NCBI GenBank assembly: GCA_964036155.1
Contig: OZ038423.1
Coordinates: 52,715,249 to 52,779,248, forward strand
Origin: Diploscapter coronatus
Lineage: Eukaryota; Nematoda; Chromadorea; Rhabditida; Rhabditidae
Direction of reading: 5' to 3'
DNA length: 64,000 nucleotides
The notes under the pieces are model-generated. The model made no database searches and had not been told where the DNA came from. It saw only the letters and a list, made by a program, of their open reading frames with translations. Positions 55,070 to 64,000 of the stretch are shown in pieces. The first letter of the stretch is position 1. The number at the start of each line of letters is the position of its first letter. The position numbers were made by a program, and so were the translations under genes.

Positions 55070-56432
55070 CTTTGCTAAGAGACCTAAACAATCAGCATAG
55101 TATTATTTCAAAATGGAGATAGTAAAAGAGTATTAATTGAATGAGAAAGTGCAATTAATGGTTTAGAAGTGAATATGCACCCTATTTAGGCGACATATCA
55201 AGTTGAGATTCGGAATATACAGATTGAAGCTAAAAATAAATGAAGAAGAAAAAGAAAAATGACTATGGAAGACGAGCATTGAGAACTGAATGAGAAGGGA
55301 TGAAGAATTTGACAAGTGGATCTTTGGGTCACTTACTCGGTATTTTCTGTTTTTTCATGCACTATTTCTCTCTCATTGATTATGCAGGTGATTTTCGGAG
55401 GTATGTCGTAACCACTTTCAAAAAACCTTTGGGTTAAAATTGCCTTCACATTTATGATCTTAGTCTAGCAAGTGTGAATGACGTAGAATTGGACGGGATC
55501 TAGTCTGGGCAAAAATTAAAGTTCTGAACTTCATTAAAGCTCATCAATAAAATCTGATTTGAAAGATCTCCTTTTTAGTATTTTTGTAAAGTGTATCTGT
55601 GTGTTCAAGCTTATTTCTAACCACCTGTCTATTGTACCTCCATGTATGATACACCATTCGATAGGTCTCAATTGCATCTTGTGCAACGTAACTTTCCGAC
55701 GACTTTTGACCTAATTTTTGGGTACTTTTGGCCCAAAAACTACAATATGTTAACTTTGACAACGAAATTTGCAAATCTTTTGAGAGATCATTACCAGCAA
55801 TATTCACCACTACGCTGATGAGCTCACTTCTCTACTATCTTATCTAAGTTGAATGTATGTGAGAGTTCATTACTGCTTTCACCCCAATAAGAGATGGTGA
55901 GATGATGCGGGTCTGGAACTTACTTAACTCACAATGTCTTTGAAACTGAACATCAAGATAAATGAAAACTTACTATTGCATCTGTTGCCAAATCAGCATA
56001 TTATCTTATCTAAGCGAATAAATGTAAAGTGATGATATTCGAGAGCTCATTACTGTTCTCACTGCAATGAAATGTGATCTAATATTGTGGGTTTAGAAAA
56101 TTCCCTAGAAATGGGAATGAAAAGGAGCTGATGCTGAATATGGAGAAAAATAAAATATGCGATTGCCTTTTGATACTAAACTTGCACATTAAAAGGGCTT
56201 TGAAAATTCATAAAGATATAGAATTGAGAATGAATAGGCCATAATCACTCGGGCTAGACTGGAATAGAGCTGTTTTCTGTCATTGTTTGTATTCTATAAC
56301 TGTAGTTGTACTGCCTTGTAATCTATTTTTGCTTTATTCTGCATTGCCAGCCGCCGAAGGCGACCAGTCTACACTAGTTATGTCACTAATTGGACAATTT
56401 CGAGCAAAATTTTCTTATATAAATATTCAAAT
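55070..56432. other. Spacer, distal part
   Basis: About 1.36 kb upstream of the F-box/kelch gene. Contains a diverged direct repeat: 55815-55920 and 55985-56100 share CTATCTTATCTAAG / TTATCTTATCTAAGCGAAT, GAGAGTTCATTACTG / GAGAGCTCATTACTG and GGGTCTGGAA / GGGTTTAGAA. A weak open frame (55810-55544, minus) has no recognised family and is not called. Confidence 0.45.
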
Positions 56433-56795
56433 GTAGAGAGCGCAAACTCTGCCATTCCTCTGCAAAACGCCGCAGTGCTAAAAATGGTAGTTCCAGGACC
56501 CCAAAATAGGAAGCAAATCATGTTCAGAATGCGAAAGTATAAAAGGCCTAATCTAGATCGACGATAAATCCCATAAAACTTCTGTGCCCAAAACCAGCTC
56601 GCTATTTTTACATCCGCGGGGTTTTTGTATTGCAAAAACGTGTTCATTTCAAGGTTCAGTTTCCTATATTTTCTAGGTTTGGGTACTTCTTTTTAAAAGT
56701 TTTTTATTTGCAAAAACCTTAGTTATATCCCTGCGGATAATCTAACAACTCTAACCATGTTAGGCTGCAATTTAGAGATCCGTTTGCGCTCTCTA
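56433..56795. mobile_element. TAGAGAGCGCAA MITE, full copy
   Basis: 363 bp with 14-bp terminal inverted repeats TAGAGAGCGCAAAC. Same internal landmarks as the HIRA-intron copy (TAGATCGACGATAAA, CTGTGCCCAAAA, AAAACGTGTTCATTT). Its inner third lies outside the long inverted repeat, the rest inside the right arm. Confidence 0.8.
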
Positions 56796-59190
56796 GGCAT
56801 ATATTTACACCAAATCTACTAATTTTAGGGTTCTCTCTTCAAAATATTTTTTTAACCGAACGATTCGTAAAATGTTGTCAACAAATCCTAAAATTAGACT
56901 GGTACAATAATGTATTTGCAAGGTTTTTGTTCTGTAATAGTGATTAATTTATAGAAGGCAGACTCAGAAAATTTTATCTCGCATACAATTGAATTGAAAT
57001 AGAAACACAATTCAGCAGTATTTTACTCGGCATTATGATCTTAGAAATTCAAAGTCTATTTTTTGAATTAAGAATTATTGCTTCCGTGTCTGGTCAAATT
57101 GTAAGAGTTTATCTTCTATTAAAAATTCATTTTGAATATCTATTTATGAAAGAATTAGTTCCTTTACACTATGAGAAAACACTAGAAAAATTTACGATTT
57201 TCATGATAGAAGCGTTTTTATCACATGAGCAAGAAATGTTGAATTTCAATTAACTCTATTATAAACTATGACCCTGTATAAGTTTAGCAAAGTTTATAAT
57301 AACATTTCCAAAGATAATGGTCATCTTATGATTTTAGCGATACTGCATTATAGCGTTCATGAACTGCATCCGTCTTGTAGAAATAATGTCGTTTCATTCT
57401 TCCAATTAATATACTTTTACGGGTTTTAGTATCTAAACAGAATGTGGACTTCTAGGAATTATAAATGTAGTATATGGATTAGAATCTCAGAGGAGTGCCA
57501 TTCTTCCGATTCACTGTGGAATTTGTTCGTTGCTAAGTGAACTTATCGTATTTATTACTAGTTATCACATTTATCTATAACCTATCCGTTGCATTTTGTT
57601 AAATTATACTGATTTTAAAATAAATATTTAACTAATTCAGATACTTTAGTGTGTTATTTTCAACTTGTGGAAATTAGTTATTGCATAGATGGTATTTCAT
57701 AATTTACTGAATCTAACACATGCCTATGAGCATGGGTATATCGATAATGTAAAATTGTCACTAACGATCGAATTATGTTTGTATTTACCTTTGTAAGTAT
57801 AAGGATAATCTCTTTAATTATTTTTATAAAAATATCATCATAATTTTAGATCCTCATTATCGGTGCTATTTCAATATACAATGTTCACTCTTCCACCGTT
57901 CCATCGAAACTTGAATAGGATTATCGAATTTCTAACTTATGGCTACTGGCTGTACGTTTCTTCGAGAGTTTTGAGAATTTATCTAATTTTTAAGGCTCAT
58001 CACTATGATAGATGTAAGTAATCTAACATAATTTTCAGATAAATAACCAAATTTAGATTGGACAAGTAATCTTTATGAACTAACCGAGTTCTGCCAAGTT
58101 TATTCACTATCAATAAGTAGGAAAATTAGTGCATGAATAATGACTCAATTATAAAATTCAGTGTTTTGCTTTCTAGCTTGTTGTTTTCTGGAACGTGCCT
58201 GTGCGACCTATTTCTTGAAAGATTATGAATATAAAAAACGAAGTTACATTTATTATATTTTGATGGTCGGCCAAAATTCATTGGCCGTATTTTCTACATC
58301 CACTTACAAACACGGTAAGCTGTAAATTGCAGTAGATTTATAATTTTTTATTTAGCTTCAACATCTCGCATTCACTTATGCACTGCCTTTGTGATTACTA
58401 TTTTATCGATAATCGTATGGATAGTCGTCTTTCAACTTATCAGTTCTTAATTTTAGGGACATCTCGTCTTGATGCGAATCAATATGTATTATTTTCGCAA
58501 AAGCTTTTCGAGTTCTACGAAAATAAAAAAGTACATTTTATCGGAAAGATATCAACTTGCGGAGAATATTAGAACGCAGCAGGTACGAACGGTTACTCAT
58601 ATTGTTAATTCGATTAGGATTTGCGTATGTAAACATCACGTTAAACCATGTGCAAAGCAACTAGAAATGGCAAGTCATGCAAATATTCGTAGTAAATTGA
58701 ATTAACGAATTATAGAAAATCTGCAATAAAATTAAAGAACAGGATAGTTTAGCTATTTATTCATACGATCCTCAGCTCTGGGTTCTTCAATTTTTCTGCA
58801 GGAGTTTGTTTGTTTCTGCCGACTTTTGAATCGTTGGATGAGAAGTATAAAAATATAGCTCATATGGCGTTGCAATTCTCTAATATTATGTAAGTTCAAA
58901 TAATATTGAATCAAAATCTGTAGCGTTATATTGTAGGTACAGCGTTACATTTCCCTACGTTTTCTACTTGCACACTGATTATTGGATTAGTACACTTCGT
59001 AAAGTAAGTTAGTTGATTTAAAAATAAAATAGTTTTTAATTTAGAAAATAAAATGTGGAAAAAGGGTTGCTCCTTCTGAAGCTGTGCCAGATCAAATTCG
59101 ATCGACTCTGGGCGATAAAATGTGCATCTCAAAAGGTAATGAAACTCAGATGTATTTTGATTACCTTTCCAAATCATGGAAATAGGACTA
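56478..59190. repeat. Long inverted repeat, right arm
   Basis: Inverse copy of 50243-53245; about 300 bp shorter, mainly because one receptor intron is 41 bp here against 364 bp in the left arm. Outer limit near ATCATGGAAATAGGACTATA at 59190. An open frame at 57035-57253 upstream of the receptor is disrupted in the left arm and is not called as a gene. Confidence 0.9.
57689..59012 (+). CDS. Sre-like nematode chemoreceptor (7TM GPCR), copy B
   Basis: Eight exons close to 292 aa with exactly the same exon lengths as copy A: 57689-57792, 57850-58013, 58057-58116, 58162-58314, 58356-58414, 58457-58582, 58753-58889, 58937-59012. It keeps CCFLERACATYFLKDYE and LSERYQLAENIR. Exons 5-8 (helices 5-7) are almost identical to copy A. 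Exons 1-4 (helices 1 to 5 start) differ at many sites, for example VNPIAAISTITYRN against GQNSLAVFSTSTYKH. Both copies are intact, so both may be functional receptors with different ligand sides. Orientation is opposite to copy A, and the F-box/kelch gene lies between them. Confidence 0.82.
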
Positions 59191-60321
59191 TAATTTCTAA
59201 ATATCGGCGTGACAATTAATTGAATAATCTAATTAGTGTGCATTTATAAGAATTTGTGGAGTGATTCGTTAGAATAAATTTTATCGAAAACGCGTAATCG
59301 TTACGTTAACATGTGCATTCTGCATTACATATTTACGTCATATTCGATACTAGTTAACAGCAAACTTCTGTGGATTTAGTAGCGCTCAAAGGTTTTGTAT
59401 TACCTTCAAATTTGCTATTCTTTCTGATCAGCTATTTGCAGTGGAAAATCTGGATGAAAAGATGTTCACTCATTGAATGAAACAATCTTGAAATTGTCAA
59501 GTTTCAACCAGATCGATGTGCCGCAAGTAAGTGAGCAAGAAAAGCAAAAATTAGAGGGTGATGCACAATTTTTAGCTCACTGCCAGATCTAGAGAAGACC
59601 ATCGTCAGAAAACCCTTGCGATCTACCTCCAGTATATTTTCTTAACAAATTTCTCCAGCCAATAATTGACCAAATTTTTTACTATTGCGACCTGGTATCA
59701 CAACTATAAATTTGCTCGTGAACTCTATCTCCTATAGTTTATTTTCGTTCGACGAAAGTGCTCCCTAGGTCTGTTCACGGCATAAATCTTGTGGATTTGA
59801 CAGCATGTTTGATAGCTGTCGATCATAAAGAATCATTTGACGTCTGCTTTAAACATATAAATCATGAAGATATTGGTTATCAATTTTGAACCGATAATTT
59901 AGTGAATAGATAACTCAATGGTTCGAGTTCATTTCAGCAACAAGTTTATTGAAACATCCTTCAAATCCAAGATCATCTTTTACAACGATTCAAATAAATA
60001 GGTTATGAAAGTTGATTTTGGTAAAACATGAAAATAATTATTAATAGCATGGTACTTCAGGAAGCAGAAATAAAGTATTTCCCTTAATCTGTTATATTTC
60101 GAAAAGATTTTTCGAATTCGCTTGATTTTCTAAAAGTTATGAATTTTTGAATATTTTTGCCATTGTCCGGACCCCTTTTGACTCTAATTGAGTTTATTCG
60201 TGGAACGTCTCTTAAATATTATTCATCTGAATTGGAAGAAATTGACTGTATTAGAATTCCAACACTTTGACACCAAAATTTATTAACAAACCCCCAAATG
60301 ATAACAACAGAATGAATGAGT
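59191..60321. other. Intergenic, receptor B to collagen
   Basis: About 1.1 kb, AT-rich, between convergent genes. Holds a piece ending GTGCTCCCTAGGTCTG (59759-59774) like the right end of the CAGACCTAG elements. No gene seen. Confidence 0.4.
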
Positions 60322-63150
60322 TTAACGTTTTCCATAGCCGTTCCATCCATCGGAGCTGGCCTTGCCCGGAGTCTCGTTCTCTCTCGTGTCCAATTCTGTG
60401 ACGGATGGAGCCACGATATCTTGAATTCCGCAGCTTGAAGGGCAATGGCCGCCACTTTCTCCCTACGAATTTCAATGATCAATTATTCCTTAATTTAAAA
60501 TCTTAAAAATTAGCCTACAGCGTCACCGGGAGGTCCAACGCTTCCACTAAATATAATTTATTAATGATACATGTGTTAACGTTTAACTTTTTTCAACTCT
60601 CCAAAATTTTATATTTTATATTTCTGATTAAATGCAACACTAAAGCAGAAATAATATATAAGATTACCTTTGTCCAGGACCTCCTCGAGGACCTGAAATG
60701 AAAATTCTTATTTCGAGTACCTTTTCAAGAAAACCTACCAGGTGGACCTGAATAACCGCAGTTCATTTATCCATCATAAGAAGCTATTTTTCGGAATAAA
60801 CTAATGAAACAGATTTCTCATGCATTTATCTTCCGTAATAGCTAGATATGATGATAAATCGTCGATAACCTGGCGGTCCTTGCTCTCCTTGAGGCTGGAA
60901 TGAACATTTTTTATCATTGGTTAAATCAATAAGTTATGCTTCAGAACTGATATGAAATTCATGGCTTAAAATTTAATATTTGATAGTTATGATTTTCCTT
61001 TTTTATTTAAATTAAATTCATTGACTTATACAATTGTCTAAACTTACACCAGATGGTCCATTATTCATGGAAGGCAGTCCGTTTGCTCCTGATATTTTAC
61101 AGCTTGATATTATCAAATTTAGCGGGAAAAACCTGGCGGTCCCTAAAATTGCATTTTTCATATTTTCATAAATATGTATCGGTGAGATAATTTTTGTAAT
61201 TATAAAATTTACCTTCGGTCCTCTGGGTCCTAAAACAATATTTATAAAAATTCTAAACATCAAACTTTAAATTTACCTGGTGGTCCTAAATTTGTTCTGT
61301 TGTCAATTTATCATCACAATGTCAAATTTTGAAAATGAAAATATGATAATTATGAGAAGAAATATCGTATTTTCATTTTCATTTGCCAATATGATGATGA
61401 ATTGTTTATTGTGTCGCAACCTGGTGGTCTAAATTTGGATTTTTTTGAATCTAAAAGTTGCACGCTTCGAAAATTTTACCCCTTGATTCCTGTGCCGCCG
61501 ATCGCGTCATCTCCAGGCGGTCCTTTTATCTGATAAAGTTGTGATTTATGCGCAAGAATAGTTCAATTTGTCTCACTCCGGCTTCTCCAGGAGGCTAAAT
61601 ATTGATTTTAAGTAAGTTGAAGAAGAAACAAATCTAGTCTTACGCCTTGAGGTCCTTGTAAACCTGGGTCTGAAAAATATAAATTAGTAGATATGGTTGA
61701 TAAAAGGTATACCTCCAACTCGTCCCGGTCTGAAATCCGGATGAAGTTAGTTTAGAGGATGGAAAGTGATAATTAGAAATATTGACTGAAAGCCCCTTTT
61801 ATTGAAACTCATACCTTCCTGGTCTTCCTAAACAACACAATTCATTCATTATAAACCTAATGATTTTCTCTCGAAACCTGGCAATCCTACTCGTCCTGGC
61901 TCACCCTTAATTTAAATGACTATTAGGGTTGTTCCATGAAAAAAAAACTGTACCGGAACGCCTGCCCTTCCAGTTTCGCCAACGGGACTAAAAATAAAAT
62001 GATCATCGTAATCAGAGGCGATAGAAGTAACCCTCTATTTCCAGGAGGACCTGAATTAATACTTGATTAGAGATTTTGATTTTTGATATTATCTACCAGC
62101 AGGACAAAGAACACAAGGAAATGAAGGCTCGGGATCCAGGGGAACGTCCAATCCGTCAAGACCAGGCTTAAGAAATTTAAAAAAATCATAACTAATGAAA
62201 AATCGCATACCTTGCCAGGTCTCCCTGTTGAATTTTATTCATCGTCAATTTATATCCAAGATAACACTAATTCTCAGTTAAAATTTATATATATATATAT
62301 TTGTTTTTAAACAATTTTTATACACTATAACCCCAGAAATAGCGTTAACTCAGAAATATAATCGGCAATGAATAAGTGTACCTGACAGACCATCTAAAAT
62401 TGATATATTAATGTATTAGCCAATTGTATTGTCTATCAATAAATTCCTGAGGAACGCTAACAATGATTATTTTTCGAGTTATTTAATCTGAATCATTTTT
62501 GATTTACGTACCCGAGCCAGGTTCTCCTCTGCTTCCTTAGTTAGTTATATTCAGAATCTCTTATTTATTTGCTTTGAACTATCACGACATTAAAACGATA
62601 TATCAGCATATCTTATACCAGTCGATACCTATCAGTTGCCAACGATAGTGAAAAAGTCAGTCAGCACGGGTGTTTCGGATCGGTAGTGATTTTTGAAGAG
62701 AAAAATTAACCAGCACCCAGTAGACACTGACTAGTTGTAACTTTGAATTGCTGATCGACGCCGACAGAATACCAATTGGTTTCCCTCAAAAATAACCACT
62801 GATCGTGGAACGCACTGACACTGAATGGTTTTTCACTATATTCGTTAACCGATTTGTACCGACTGGCACTAAATATATCCCGAGTATATTGTTTTCTGTA
62901 TGCGACAATTCGTGTAATTGATAAGAGATTGTGAATATTTTACCCGGTGGACCCCTGAAAGTGAGTGTAAATTAATCTCTTCATCATATTTCGTGAAATA
63001 CAGTGGACCAGGCGGGCAATGTAATTTTACACAGCTGGTGCATTGCTGTGAGTCCCCAGTTGCGGACGCATCGTAGCCTCCGTACTGACGTTTGGCTCTG
63101 CCATCACTTTGCACCAAGACTATGTCCTGCCAGATGTTGCGAGCAGTAAA
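60322..63150 (-). CDS. Cuticle collagen, 5' end unresolved, micro-exon structure
   Basis: The first visible exon 63150-63002 encodes a pre-collagen region with the processing-site-like RAKRQYGGYDAS and then CTSCVKLHCPPGPLG, as in nematode cuticle collagens. About 22 tiny Gly-X-Y exons follow, for example 62955-62945, 62170-62100, 61533-61490, 61088-61047, 60752-60743 and 60540-60515. The Cys interruption PCVLCPAGPPG lies near 62110. The last exon 60462-60322 encodes GESGGHCPSSCGIQDIVAPS and ends in GYGKR, a typical C-terminal domain. Visible exons 1-6 were checked to join in phase. The N-terminal exon with the membrane/signal helix was not found in 63151-64000; it may lie beyond the window, or the gene may be 5'-truncated. 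Edges of the middle micro-exons are approximate. Confidence 0.83.
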
Positions 63151-64000
63151 CTAAAATTATCGCATTGTTATATTACTGTATCATATAATCATTTTGTTGT
63201 ATATTTTTCATATCCGACGGTGTCAAATGGGTATGATCGAAATCGAGTATGCTTAGATAAGTGACTCTCCAATATTTTCGTGCACAAGTTTATAGGGTGA
63301 ATCATAATTATAGCCCCAAATCGTTGATGTCTTAATAATTATAACTGAATAATATGTGATTGATATGCCAAGAAATTTGTCTTTTCGATCACCCATTTAA
63401 GGCGAATTCAAAATAGTCGTTATTTTTCAGTGAAATTTACTTTAACGCAAATAACGTATTTTGGATGCTGTCACGAATATTTAGAAAAAGTTGACGACTG
63501 AGCTGATTTATTATTTTTTCGCAGAATTTTTTATGTCTATAATTCGATGATAATAATAGCCATTATTCAATGATTCGGCGTTTTTTCTTCTGGGTATCAA
63601 TTGGTAAAATTCAGAAATTTTAGGCATTATTAAAGATGATCATCGCAAAATACCAACTCGAACTATTGCTTTACTACTTTGATGCCCTTGAAAGGTCCAA
63701 AATGAATTTTGCAAAATGTTCTCTTGTCACTATTACGATATAGGCTAAAATCAAAAAATTTGACAAAAAAATCTCAAAAATATTTGACAAAAGCGCTTAT
63801 ACGCCAGTTTGATAGGAGGAACTATAATTATGGGCACCTTGTAGATAAAATGATAGAGTTATGTCGTATTGAATTAATAAACCTTAAAATAACTTAACTA
63901 ACAATTGAACTAAAGTCTATAATCAAAGAAATTTATGTCTGATTTCATAATAACGTGGGTATTTTTCCAAATTTTGAAAAATTCTAATGGTAAAATTTTT
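63151..64000. other. Upstream of collagen; possible Tc1-like non-autonomous element
   Basis: GTGAATCATAATTATAGCCCC near 63297 and the inverse-like GGAACTATAATTATGGGCACC near 63820 could be degenerate terminal repeats of a 550-bp element; the ATAATTATGGGCACC ends look Tc1/mariner-like. The only longer open frame (63709-63897, plus) has no transposase motif. No collagen start exon was recognised. Confidence 0.35.

Noticed and set aside
55544..55810. 88-codon minus-strand open frame in the spacer
   Set aside because: No recognised motif, no splice-site context and weak composition; not called as a gene.
57035..57253. 72-codon open frame upstream of receptor copy B as an N-terminal exon
   Set aside because: The mirror sequence in the left arm is interrupted by stops, and copy A/B already have helix 1 in exon 1.

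Overview
This is a eukaryotic genomic window, almost certainly from a nematode. The genes are split by many introns, most of them 41-50 bp, that end in TTTCAG-like acceptors. Most start codons sit just behind an isolated acceptor with no matching upstream donor, as expected for spliced-leader trans-splicing. The gene content agrees: a cuticle collagen, a chondroitin-proteoglycan/peritrophin eggshell-type protein, a nematode-type tyrosinase and two Sre-type chemoreceptors. I cannot name the species. Exon models were built by hand from splice sites, reading phase and remembered family sequences. Individual boundaries may be off by 1-2 bases, but most models close in phase from end to end.

Left part, 1-37 kb: conserved housekeeping genes. 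EFTUD2 (U5 snRNP GTPase, minus strand, cut by the left edge) is divergent from DHX34 (NMD helicase). On the plus strand follow RRM1 (ribonucleotide reductase large subunit, with an E2F-like site upstream), HIRA (histone H3.3 chaperone), MOCS2A (molybdopterin synthase small subunit), FTSJ1 (tRNA anticodon-loop 2'-O-methyltransferase), a BTB/T1-domain KCTD-like protein and a small CRIB-domain protein with a polyproline tail. Non-coding space here holds several short inverted-repeat (MITE-like) elements.

Middle, 37-49 kb: a tentative small minus-strand membrane protein gene, a secreted three-CBD proteoglycan-like gene with a perfectly in-phase exon duplication, and a type-3 copper tyrosinase (minus strand) whose large intron holds a 2.86 kb foldback element.

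Right part, 50-64 kb: AT-rich and gene-poor, but with the most unusual structure. A long inverted repeat of about 3 kb per arm carries one intact, exon-for-exon matched Sre-like receptor gene per arm. An F-box/kelch gene lies in the 3.2 kb spacer. The arms are near-identical over exons 5-8 but strongly diverged over exons 1-4, which suggests patchy gene conversion. A MITE spans the inner junction. Downstream is a cuticle collagen whose Gly-X-Y region is cut into about 23 micro-exons.

The genes do not form one pathway. The left part is a set of unrelated housekeeping genes, the right part nematode-specific surface and sensory genes. Seven GC-AG introns were needed to keep conserved reading frames, which is unusually many. 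No rRNA, tRNA, CRISPR or prokaryotic feature was seen.
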